In this document: piece after piece, positions 44,828 to 54,615 of the stretch
How the letters are laid out: the number at the start of each line of letters is the position of its first letter
How positions within the stretch are numbered: the first letter of the stretch is position 1
Program-made: the position numbers and the translations under genes
Origin: Brevibacterium permense
Lineage (GTDB): Bacteria; Actinomycetota; Actinomycetes; Actinomycetales; Brevibacteriaceae
Assembly: GCF_013280495.1 (NCBI RefSeq)
Contig: NZ_JABSSX010000003.1
Span: 124,001 to 188,000 of the forward strand
Direction of reading: 5' to 3'
Length of the DNA: 64,000 bases
The notes under the pieces: generated by a model
Told to the model about the DNA's origin: nothing
Databases searched by the model: none
The model's input: the letters and a program-made list of their open reading frames with translations, nothing else

Positions 44828-46221
44828 TGGTCACGAAGTCACAGAACGGCACTCAGGCCGAGGGCATCGCTCTGCCGGTGAACGTCGACAAGGGGCTGTC
44901 GACTCCACTGCCGGATCAGCTCACTCAGGAGCTGCGTCGTCTGATCGCGGACGGGACTCTGCGCCCGGGGGATGCTGTGCCCTCGAGCCGTCGGTTGGCC
45001 AAGCATCTTGGAATCTCTCGCGGCAGTGTGGAGACAGCGTATGCGCAGCTCGCTGTGGAGGGGTTCCTCATCGCCGCCGAACGATCGGCCACGCGGATCA
45101 ATCCCGACCTGCCCGCCGCCTCGACGACGGTGCGTCCCAAGCACCGAGTTCCGGACTCGCCGAGGCGGCGTCTGCGCAACTATGTCGACCTGCGCCCGGG
45201 GTTCGGCGGTGACGATCCCCTGCGCGAGCCGGCCTTTCGGCGGGCCTGGAGAGAATCACTCGACCTCGACCCGGGTCCGATCGATCCCTTGGGCCAGCCC
45301 CGAGCCCGGTGGGCGATCGCCGACTATCTGCGACTGACTCGTGGGATGGCCGTCGACCCCGACGAGATCATCCTCACCAGCGGGTCTCGCGATGGTCTGC
45401 GACTGCTGCTGAGCCTCGGCGTCTCCGGATCCATCGCGGTGGAGAATCCCGGTTTCCCGGGTCTGCGCCAGGCGATGACCGACCAACACCTCGTGCCCCT
45501 GGACTTGGTCGGCTCCTCGCCGGCACGGGCCGATGTGGCTGCGGCCGTCGTGACACCGAATCACCAGTTCCCGCACGGAACACCGATGCCGGTCGACCAG
45601 CGTGCCCGCCTGCTGGACTGGGCAGCTCGAGGAAACGTCCTCATCGTCGAGGACGACTACGACAGTGAGGCCCGCTTCACCCGCACAGTGCTGCCGACCC
45701 TCTTCGACCTCGCATCATCCACCGGCAGCAGCGCTCAGGTCGTCCACATCGGCACCTTCTCCGCTCTGCTGACCTCGGCCGTATCGACCGGATACGTCAT
45801 CGCTCGCGGACCGATCTCGGAGGAGCTCATGAGCCTGCGCGCGGCACTCGGACCGGCGTACTCTCCGATCCTGCAGATGGCCATCGCCTCCTACCTCGGC
45901 TCCGGTGGGCTGCGTCGTCGCATCTCCCGGGGACGGCGGCGACTCCGGGCCGCCGAGGAGGTCGTGTCCGAGATCGGCCCGATCCCCGGTCTCGTCCACG
46001 AGGGACGCACCCTCGTCATCGAAACGTCTCAGACCCAGGCCGCAAGGCTCCTGCGGGAGCTGGCCGAGCGCGGCATCCTCGTCGCCTCGTTGGCTCGCGG
46101 CTGGACCGGTGGTGACGAGATTCGACACGGTCTGGTCATCGCCCATTCGAACGTCGAGGCCCCTGTGCTGCGAGAGGCACTGGGAGAGGTGAAGACCCTG
46201 TTGAGTAGGATTCAGTCATGA
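44827..46221 (+). CDS. pdxR: MocR/PdxR-type transcriptional regulator (GntR wHTH plus aminotransferase-like domain)
   Basis: 464 residues. An N-terminal GntR winged helix (PSSRRLAKHLGISRGSVETA) is joined to a fold type I aminotransferase-like domain (IILTSGSRDGLRLLLSLG, VVTPNHQFPHGTPMP, IVEDDYDSEARF). Divergence from pdxST supports PdxR, the activator of PLP synthesis. The segment HIGTFSALLTSAVSTGYVI has Ala313 where MocR proteins usually have the PLP-binding Lys of GTFSK. It may therefore bind PLP non-covalently or not at all. Its stop overlaps the next gene (ATGA). Confidence 0.85.
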   Translation: MVTKSQNGTQAEGIALPVNVDKGLSTPLPDQLTQELRRLIADGTLRPGDAVPSSRRLAKHLGISRGSVETAYAQLAVEGFLIAAERSATRINPDLPAASTTVRPKHRVPDSPRRRLRNYVDLRPGFGGDDPLREPAFRRAWRESLDLDPGPIDPLGQPRARWAIADYLRLTRGMAVDPDEIILTSGSRDGLRLLLSLGVSGSIAVENPGFPGLRQAMTDQHLVPLDLVGSSPARADVAAAVVTPNHQFPHGTPMPVDQRARLLDWAARGNVLIVEDDYDSEARFTRTVLPTLFDLASSTGSSAQVVHIGTFSALLTSAVSTGYVIARGPISEELMSLRAALGPAYSPILQMAIASYLGSGGLRRRISRGRRRLRAAEEVVSEIGPIPGLVHEGRTLVIETSQTQAARLLRELAERGILVASLARGWTGGDEIRHGLVIAHSNVEAPVLREALGEVKTLLSRIQS

Positions 46222-46607
46222 GGAATTCCGGATTTGCAGTCGACGGCATCATCAAGCTGCTGCTGGCCGTGGTCGGCTTCATCTTCATCGGCGGGCTCGA
46301 GGACTTCTTCCTCGCCCCACGCTGGTTGGTCGTCACCGCACTGGTGCTTCTCTTCCTCAGCGCCGCCACCCAGATCTCCTATGCCGTGACCAAGGGGGAG
46401 AAGCGCTATCTGAAGTTCCCGATGGTCTTCGACGCGCTCCTCATCGTCGCGGTCGTCGTCGGCCTCATCCTCGCCGCTGCGAGCAACCCTGCTGGCGCAT
46501 GGATCCTCTTCGGGTTGGTCGGAGTGGGCTCGCTGGGTATCGCCGTGGTCTTCACGACCGGTGAGAACGGCCCGTCCTTCAGCGAAGACGAGCCGCAGAG
46601 TTCCTGA
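46218..46607 (+). CDS. Hypothetical small membrane protein
   Basis: 129 residues with four predicted membrane helices (for example IIKLLLAVVGFIFIGGLEDF and FDALLIVAVVVGLILAAASN) and an acidic C-terminus. The start overlaps the pdxR stop by 4 nt, so it is probably co-expressed with the regulator. No recognised family; a vitamin B6 link is only suggested by position. Confidence 0.65.
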   Translation: MRNSGFAVDGIIKLLLAVVGFIFIGGLEDFFLAPRWLVVTALVLLFLSAATQISYAVTKGEKRYLKFPMVFDALLIVAVVVGLILAAASNPAGAWILFGLVGVGSLGIAVVFTTGENGPSFSEDEPQSS

Positions 46608-46608
46608 C

Positions 46609-46762
46609 CGCTCCCGCACGCGGCTTTCCACCGATCAAGCGTTCCCGCACGGCGTTCTCCATCGATCAAGCACTTCCGCAAGCCGCTTTCCGCCGATCAA
46701 GCGTTGCCACACATTCGTGGACGTCTACGGGTACATATCCGCGGCAGCGCTTGATCGGCGGG
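46609..46762 (+). repeat. Three 31-bp tandem repeats and a long inverted repeat
   Basis: Three imperfect direct repeats of 31 bp (46609-46639, 46640-46670, 46671-46701) each end in CGATCAAG; a fourth begins at 46702 and diverges. CCGCCGATCAAGCGTTGCC (46690-46708) is complementary to GGCAGCGCTTGATCGGCGG (46743-46761) apart from one G-U pair, giving a 19-bp stem with a 34-nt loop. The element lies between two convergent genes and may act as a bidirectional terminator. The tandem array is not explained by that role. Confidence 0.75.
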
Positions 46763-46790
46763 GAATTCTCGCTGTGGTGCGACGGGACGC

Positions 46791-47435
46791 TCAGCGGTTG
46801 AAGGCGATGGCCGCGATATGGCCGTCGGGAATACCGGTCTCGAGATCGTGGATGTCGACATCAGGATGCGGTGAGTTCGGTTCCGGCCCGGCGCCGATGT
46901 AGTCGAGACCCGGATCGCGAGCCAGGCCCGTGCTCAATGCCTTGAGGAAAGCTTCGGTGCGTGCCCACACACGGACGAAGCCGGCAGCGAAGTCATCATC
47001 GGGAAGCGCTTCGAGCTCCGCCCGTTCCCTCTCATGGAGCAGCTGCATCGCCTCGAGCGCGACCTCCCTTTCGGGGATCGCCTCGATGTCGAGCCCGACC
47101 GGATTGTCGGAGACAGCGACGAGGACGAGGCGACGAGACCTGGACACCGAGAACTCGCACTCGTCGTGACGCGGTTTGCCCGCCGAATCGAGACGGATCT
47201 CGATGGCAGCGGGATCCTGATCCAGATGGGCCCCGAGCACATGGCGGAGGACGACACGGCCCGCAGACCAGGTGGCGGCCGCCTCGGCGTCGAATTCCTT
47301 CGCATAGTTGCGTTCCTGCTCGGTGAGCACGGAACCGTCATCCCGCGCCCAGGCCGCTTCGGCCGAGGTATCGGCGAGGATGAGAGTGACGGGCAGTTCG
47401 GTGGGCAGTTCGGTGAAGCTGGGGTGGTGCGCCAT
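46791..47435 (-). CDS. 4'-phosphopantetheinyl transferase superfamily protein (Sfp-type)
   Basis: 214 residues. The two Mg-binding motifs are present: VGLDIEAIPE and WARTEAFLKALSTGL, with the linking KPRHDECEFSVSRS. It would attach phosphopantetheine to carrier-protein domains such as those of siderophore or polyketide synthases. No such synthase is in the window, although iron-siderophore uptake genes are. It ends the LapA-PPTase pair, with the LapA stop 3 nt upstream of its start. Confidence 0.87.
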   Translation of the reverse strand: MAHHPSFTELPTELPVTLILADTSAEAAWARDDGSVLTEQERNYAKEFDAEAAATWSAGRVVLRHVLGAHLDQDPAAIEIRLDSAGKPRHDECEFSVSRSRRLVLVAVSDNPVGLDIEAIPEREVALEAMQLLHERERAELEALPDDDFAAGFVRVWARTEAFLKALSTGLARDPGLDYIGAGPEPNSPHPDVDIHDLETGIPDGHIAAIAFNR

Positions 47436-47438
47436 CGA

Positions 47439-47897
47439 TCAGCGGCCCAGGGCCTTGTTGATCTTCTTCAGCTTGCGGCCCAGCACGAAGATCCGCACCG
47501 AACCGATGATTCCGGCGATGAGGATGCCGCCGATCGCAGCGAAGAGCATCGCCACGCCCAGGGGCAGTTCGAACTGCCAGCCGAAGTACTTGAACTCGGC
47601 CGGGACATTGTTCTGCAGAATGAAGATGAGCAGCAGGACGACGATGACGGCCCCGAGAATGAGGGAGCCCCACATTCCCGCCGACATTCCGGATCCGGCC
47701 TTCGTCGACGGCAGTTCACCGGTGTGTCCCGACGGTGGCTGAGTCTGCTCATGCCTCTCCTGCGGGGACATCTCTCGGGTCTTGTCCACCGCAGCGGTCT
47801 CGCCCGTCGCGGGAGTATCGCTGCCGAGGACTGAATCGGTTTCGGCCAGGAGCTCTTCGGGCGTCTGCGAATCGCCACGCGGGTCTTGAGTACTCAT
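47439..47897 (-). CDS. LapA-domain (DUF1049) membrane protein
   Basis: About 152 residues. A long hydrophilic Glu/Thr/Pro-rich N-terminus is followed by two membrane helices (SLILGAVIVVLLLIFILQNN and GVAMLFAAIGGILIAGIIGS) and the basic RIFVLGRKLKKINKALG tail, the LapA/DUF1049 arrangement. ATG 47897 is preferred over 47909 because the family has a variable N-terminus and the four added residues are uninformative. Function unknown, probably envelope-related. Confidence 0.78.
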   Translation of the reverse strand: MSTQDPRGDSQTPEELLAETDSVLGSDTPATGETAAVDKTREMSPQERHEQTQPPSGHTGELPSTKAGSGMSAGMWGSLILGAVIVVLLLIFILQNNVPAEFKYFGWQFELPLGVAMLFAAIGGILIAGIIGSVRIFVLGRKLKKINKALGR

Positions 47898-47942
47898 GCG
47901 CCCCATCATAACTGCTGATGGGGCGCATAAGGCAGGTTTGCA

Positions 47943-47977
47943 GAAAGAGTCCCGGCAGCGGCTGCCGGGACTCTTTC
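47943..47977 (-). terminator. Hairpin terminator downstream of icd
   Basis: A 17-bp self-complementary stem (47943-47959 with 47961-47977) folds around a G-rich tip (GCAGCGGCTGC) and ends in T runs on both strands. It lies 22 nt past the icd stop on the minus strand and 45 nt upstream of the LapA start. Confidence 0.87.
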
Positions 47978-47999
47978 CTAAGCGTTGTCGATCAGTTGA

Positions 48000-50321
<2,322 letters not shown>

Positions 50322-50385
50322 TCACATCCCCAGGTGGCACCCGGTAGTCTTCTGTGTCGGCACGGACAACAGAAAGAGGACGACA

Positions 50386-51027
50386 GTGGCCAAACTCTAC
50401 TTCCGGTACGGGGCGATGAATTCCGGCAAGTCGACCGCTCTTCTGCAAGCGGCCTTCAACTACGAGGAACGCGGCCAGCGCGTTCTGCTGGCCAAGCCGC
50501 TGATCGACACCAAAGGCGCATCGCAGATCGTGTCCCGATTGGGCGTCACCCGTGAGGTCGACTTCGTCATCCCCGCCGACGGTGACGTGGAGCGGATCTA
50601 TGCCGAACATGCCGACTACGTCGACCACGATGCCCTCATCGAATCCATCGACGCCCCGAAGATCCCGGTCGCGTGCCTGCTCATCGACGAAGCGCAGTTC
50701 CTCAGCCCCGTCCAAGTGGATTCGCTCATGCGGATCGCCACCACCGCCTCGGTGCCGGTGATGTGCTACGGAATCCGCACAGACTTCCAGACGAAGGCAT
50801 TCCCCGGTTCAGCGCGACTGCTCGAGATCGCCCACACCCTCGAGGAACTCAAGACGATCTGCCGCTGCGGCCGCAAGGCGATGTTCAACGGCCGCCTTGT
50901 CGACGGAGCGTTCATCTTCGACGGCGATCAGGTTGCCATCGACGGCAATTCCGTGACCTATGAGTCACTGTGCCCGAGCTGTTATCTCGAGTACTCCGGC
51001 GGTAGGCTGTCAACGACAGACTCCTGA
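50386..51027 (+). CDS. tdk: Thymidine kinase
   Basis: 213 residues. P-loop GAMNSGKST (9-17), DEAQF (101-105) with the catalytic Glu102, the lasso region FQTKAFPGSARLLEIAH and zinc cysteines CRC (159-161) and CPSC (196-199). This is the canonical thymidine salvage kinase, giving dTMP from thymidine. GTG 50386 is preceded by AAAGAGGA. It is distinct from the divergent copy at 462-1121. Confidence 0.95.
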   Translation: MAKLYFRYGAMNSGKSTALLQAAFNYEERGQRVLLAKPLIDTKGASQIVSRLGVTREVDFVIPADGDVERIYAEHADYVDHDALIESIDAPKIPVACLLIDEAQFLSPVQVDSLMRIATTASVPVMCYGIRTDFQTKAFPGSARLLEIAHTLEELKTICRCGRKAMFNGRLVDGAFIFDGDQVAIDGNSVTYESLCPSCYLEYSGGRLSTTDS

Positions 51028-51122
51028 CCGATCCCGACACAGCTTCCCCGTCGAATCCAGTTCGTCGATTTCCGTCGATCCAGTCGAAACTCCCTCGCAT
51101 CCTCAGTTCTCAAGGAGCCTCC

Positions 51123-51902
51123 ATGCGCATCGCCGTTCGTGCCTTCAACGACAATCCCGGTTCTCCCGTCCTCGTCTTCGGCAACGCCCTGGGCACTCGG
51201 ATGCCTTTGTGGACCTCCGTGGCCGCGCGTCTGGCCGACGATTTCCAGATCTACCTCACCGACCTTCCCGGACATACCCTTCCTGCCGGCGACTCCCTCG
51301 CCGAGGCGGCCGCCCCGCTGACAGTCGAAGCGCTGGCTTCCGGTGTCGTCGAGTCCCTCGCCGAGCTCGGGGTGGAGTCCTTCGTCTACTGCGGAGTCTC
51401 GATCTCCGGCGGCGTCGGTCTGACCCTGGCGCTCAACCACCCCGAATCGCTGACCGGACTCGTCGCCTGTGCGACGGCCGAGAAGTTCGGCACTCCGGAA
51501 TCCTGGGACGAACGCATCGGAGAAGTCCGCGCCGACGGCACCAAGGGACTTGTCGATGACACCGCCGATCGGTGGTTCGCCGCCGGGTTCCTCGGCGAGG
51601 ACATCGCCACCGGTCACCTCATCCTGTCCGACCTCGCCCTGGTCGATGACGAGGCCTACATCACGGCCGCCTCGGCGCTGAAGACCTACGATCTGAGCGG
51701 AAAGCTCGGCTCGATCACCACCCCGACGCTCGTTATGGCCGGCGCCCAGGACCCCGGCTGCACCCCCGAAGCGATGTCGTCCTTGGCCGAGCAGATCGAG
51801 GACGCACGCTTCGTCACGATCCCGGACTCCGCTCACCTGCCGATGGTCGAACACCCCGAGATCGTCGTCGACCACATCCAGGAGTTCTGCGGCCAGCTCT
51901 AA
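51123..51902 (+). CDS. Alpha/beta hydrolase (3-oxoadipate enol-lactonase-like)
   Basis: 259 residues. The nucleophile elbow GVSISGG (Ser93 likely), an acidic segment LVMAGAQDPGCTPE and the terminal His in SAHLPMVEHPEIV fit PcaD-type alpha/beta hydrolases. Other protocatechuate-pathway genes are absent from the window, so the substrate is unknown. The ATG follows AAGGAGCCTCC. It is followed by an OYE-family oxidoreductase gene after 82 nt. Confidence 0.8.
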   Translation: MRIAVRAFNDNPGSPVLVFGNALGTRMPLWTSVAARLADDFQIYLTDLPGHTLPAGDSLAEAAAPLTVEALASGVVESLAELGVESFVYCGVSISGGVGLTLALNHPESLTGLVACATAEKFGTPESWDERIGEVRADGTKGLVDDTADRWFAAGFLGEDIATGHLILSDLALVDDEAYITAASALKTYDLSGKLGSITTPTLVMAGAQDPGCTPEAMSSLAEQIEDARFVTIPDSAHLPMVEHPEIVVDHIQEFCGQL

Positions 51903-51984
51903 TGGGGCGCGGACCGCGGCATCTTCGCCGTTCCGGTATTCGGGACCGGTGTCTGATTCCGGGCGGAACTGGCAGACTGAAATC

Positions 51985-53055
51985 ATGACTGAGCTATTCG
52001 AACCGCTGACCCTGCGCGGAACCGAGATTCCCAATCGCATCTGGCTCTCCCCGATGTGCCAGTACTCCTGCGAAGCTGAAGACGGCATGCCCGGCCCCTG
52101 GCATCTCGTCCATCTCGGTGCCCGGGCGCAGGGCGGATTCGGGCTCATCCTCACCGAAGCCTCCGCAGTCGTCCCCGAAGGTCGAATCTCACCACAGGAC
52201 GCCGGAATCTGGAATGACGACCAGGCAGAGTCATGGTCGGCCGTCGTTGACTTCGTACACTCCCAGGGCAGTATCATCGGCATTCAGCTCGCCCATGCCG
52301 GCCGCAAGGCCAGCACCTATCGTCCTTTCACCGGTGAACCGAAGGGCAGCGTCCCCGAGTCCGAGGGCGGATGGTCGACACTCAGCGCCAGCCCCATCGC
52401 CTATCCGGAGCTGGCAGAGCCCGTGGAGATGACGAAGGACGACATCGCCGAGGTAGTCGCCGCCTTCGCAGCTGCTGCCCGCCGTGCGATCGACGCCGGG
52501 TTCGACCTCGTCGAACTCCACGCGGCCCACGGCTATCTGCTCCATTCCTTCCTGTCACCACTGTCGAACCAGCGCAGCGACGAATACGGCGGCGATCTCG
52601 CCGGCCGGTCCCGACTGCTCCATGAGATCTATACGGCCGTGCGCGCCGAAGTCGGTGACGAGGTGCCCGTCTTCGTGCGCATCTCGGCCAGCGAATGGAC
52701 CGACGGAGGATTCGACATCGCCGAAGCCGCAGAGGTCAGTCGTGCGCTGTCGGAGGCCGGAGTCGACCTCATCGACGTCTCCTCGGGCGGCAACTATCCG
52801 GCGCGGATCCCCATCGGTCCCGGATACCAGGTGTCGCTGGCCGCCGCGATCCGCGCCAAGGGCGTGCCGACCGGCGCCGTCGGACTCATCACCGATCCGA
52901 AGCAGGCCGAGACCATCCTCAGCACGGGACAGGCCGATGCGATCTTCATGGCCCGAGCAGCCCTGCGTGAACCTTCCTGGCCGCAGCGGGCCGCCCATGT
53001 CCTCGGAGTCGAACCCGGACCCTACCCTCCGCAGTACACCCGCGGAGCCTGGTGA
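51985..53055 (+). CDS. Old Yellow Enzyme family NADH:flavin oxidoreductase (YqjM type)
   Basis: 356 residues. IWLSPMCQYSCEAEDGMP is the YqjM-type FMN-binding start with the class-defining Cys. Further motifs are HAGRKASTYRPF, the catalytic ELHAAHGYLLHSFLSPLSN, RSRLLHEI and EAVSTGQADAIFMARAALR-like C-terminal phosphate-binding region. It reduces activated alkenes using NAD(P)H. ATG 51985 is chosen over 51949. Its MBL-fold neighbour follows after 49 nt. Confidence 0.92.
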   Translation: MTELFEPLTLRGTEIPNRIWLSPMCQYSCEAEDGMPGPWHLVHLGARAQGGFGLILTEASAVVPEGRISPQDAGIWNDDQAESWSAVVDFVHSQGSIIGIQLAHAGRKASTYRPFTGEPKGSVPESEGGWSTLSASPIAYPELAEPVEMTKDDIAEVVAAFAAAARRAIDAGFDLVELHAAHGYLLHSFLSPLSNQRSDEYGGDLAGRSRLLHEIYTAVRAEVGDEVPVFVRISASEWTDGGFDIAEAAEVSRALSEAGVDLIDVSSGGNYPARIPIGPGYQVSLAAAIRAKGVPTGAVGLITDPKQAETILSTGQADAIFMARAALREPSWPQRAAHVLGVEPGPYPPQYTRGAW

Positions 53056-53104
53056 CCTGTCCCTGAACAGTTCGCAGCATCAGCACAGATTGAGGAGTTT
53101 GGAA

Positions 53105-53758
53105 ATGCACACGATCGAAACCGAGCACGTCATCATCCGCTCTATCGCGGTCTCCGAGATGGCGAACAACGTCTATCTGCTCACTGCCAAAGAGACCGGT
53201 TCCCAGGTGCTCATCGACGCCGCCGACGACGCCGAGGCGATCACCGAACTCATCGACTCGGGTGCCCAGGACACCGAGGCCGACTCGAAGCTCAGGGCGA
53301 TCATCACCACCCACCAGCACTGGGATCATATTCGGGCACTGCCGGCCACCTCGGCGAACTATCCGGAGGCGATGACGATCGCCGGTGCCGCGGACGCGGC
53401 CGCCATCACCGAGGCGGAAGGAGTGGAGATCGCGCATTCTGTCGACCACCTCGACGTCGGGGACTTCGGCGGATTCGTCCTCCAGGCAATCGCTCTGCGC
53501 GGGCACACTCCCGGTTCGATCGCGCTGCTCCTGCGCGACGGGGGCCAGACGATCCTGTTCTCCGGTGACTCGCTGTTTCCGGGCGGGCCGGGCAAGACCT
53601 GGTCGGCGGAGGACTTCACTTCTCTCATGGACGACCTCGAGGAGCGGGTCTTCGGCGAACTTCCGGACGAGACTCTCGTTCTGCCCGGACACGGGGACTC
53701 GACGACCCTGGGCGAGGAACGTCCGAAACTGGGGGAATGGCGCGAACGCGGCTGGTGA
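53105..53758 (+). CDS. MBL-fold metallo-hydrolase
   Basis: 217 residues. ITTHQHWDHIRALPATSANY carries the HxHxDH zinc motif (as HQHWDH), LRGHTPGSIAL the second histidine and LVLPGHGDSTTLGEE the last one; FSGDSLFPGGPGKTW is a glyoxalase II-like segment. It probably hydrolyses a thioester or lactone. GAGGAG lies before the ATG. The longer frame from 52484 runs inside the upstream gene and was rejected. Confidence 0.87.
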   Translation: MHTIETEHVIIRSIAVSEMANNVYLLTAKETGSQVLIDAADDAEAITELIDSGAQDTEADSKLRAIITTHQHWDHIRALPATSANYPEAMTIAGAADAAAITEAEGVEIAHSVDHLDVGDFGGFVLQAIALRGHTPGSIALLLRDGGQTILFSGDSLFPGGPGKTWSAEDFTSLMDDLEERVFGELPDETLVLPGHGDSTTLGEERPKLGEWRERGW

Positions 53759-53772
53759 CCGCAGTTCGCCCG

Positions 53773-54357
53773 TCAGCGCGGCAGTGCTGCGAAGCCGAAG
53801 AGCGCCCAGACGATCGCGAGGAGACCCATGGCGATGATGCCGATGTTCCATCTCGTCTCGATGACACGCTGCCCACCGGGGTTGGCGAGTTCTGCGTCGC
53901 TGAGCGACGAATAGCGCTCGAGCACGGTGTCGACGGCCGGGCTCGGATTCTCGACGAGCCGGCGCATACCGTGCTCGTCTTTCTCCCACTTCTTGCCCTT
54001 GCCGGCCAGCGGCCATGATGCGAACTTCTTCTCATGGGTGCGCACGCTCAGACCGAAGTGGGTCTCGAAGCCGTCGACGAGGTTCCACGGAATCGTCACG
54101 GTCTGCAGCGGATTGACCAAGATGAGCTGCTGTCTGTGCAGCTCGACGCGGGGATGCCGATAGCAGACGAAGACCAAGGTGCCGACGGCCAGAGGGATGC
54201 CTGCGGCGGCCAGACCGCGCAGCGTGAAGTCGCCGAAGAGGATTGAGAGCACGCCTAAGGCGCAGAGCCCTCCGACGATGAAGAAGAGGGCCGTCGAGCT
54301 CGTCGTCCGTACGACGGTCGGCTCGGTCTCATTGCGATCTATCTCACTGTCAGCCAC
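53773..54357 (-). CDS. PH-domain-type membrane protein
   Basis: 194 residues. Two membrane helices (ALFFIVGGLCALGVLSILFG and GIPLAVGTLVFVC) precede a PH-like beta domain with RHPRVELHRQQLILVNPLQT and TIPWNLVDGFETHFGL; a further helix follows at the C-terminus. Such small bacterial PH-domain proteins are of unknown function, possibly in envelope stress. A GTG at 54357 is used. It faces the MBL gene. Confidence 0.8.
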   Translation of the reverse strand: MADSEIDRNETEPTVVRTTSSTALFFIVGGLCALGVLSILFGDFTLRGLAAAGIPLAVGTLVFVCYRHPRVELHRQQLILVNPLQTVTIPWNLVDGFETHFGLSVRTHEKKFASWPLAGKGKKWEKDEHGMRRLVENPSPAVDTVLERYSSLSDAELANPGGQRVIETRWNIGIIAMGLLAIVWALFGFAALPR

Positions 54358-54615
54358 CTGATCATCCTATCCATTGAGACTGGGCAAAACTTGTCCGTTC
54401 CCTTGGTTTCGAAACGGTAACAATTCAGAATATTGCTCATTATGTGGACTCGGTCACAGTCTCGGGTGAATTAACTTTGATGCATTCCATGTGAAAAACA
54501 TGAACGCGGTCACATGCGCTTCGGTCTCTGCCGAACCGTTTCACGTGACCGGAATGCACTCCGGTTTGGGGTGCAAGTACGAGGGTGACTCGCCCTAGAA
54601 CAACAAGGAGAGAAC
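54358..54615 (+). promoter_or_regulatory. AT-rich promoter region of the peptide transporter operon
   Basis: This 258-nt gap has no gene. Bases 54390-54500 are markedly AT-rich. CATGT (54488-54492) and ACATG (54498-54502) form an inverted repeat around GAAAA, a possible operator. The start of the transporter operon at 54616 has a clear AAGGAGAG signal. A promoter cannot be placed exactly. Confidence 0.4.

Noticed and set aside
46609..46701. CRISPR array
   Set aside because: The 31-bp units are directly adjacent without spacers and no cas genes are present.
52484..53104. Long frame extending the MBL gene upstream
   Set aside because: Arg/Ser/Pro-rich shadow of the oxidoreductase gene in another frame; the ATG at 53105 with GAGGAG upstream is the true start.
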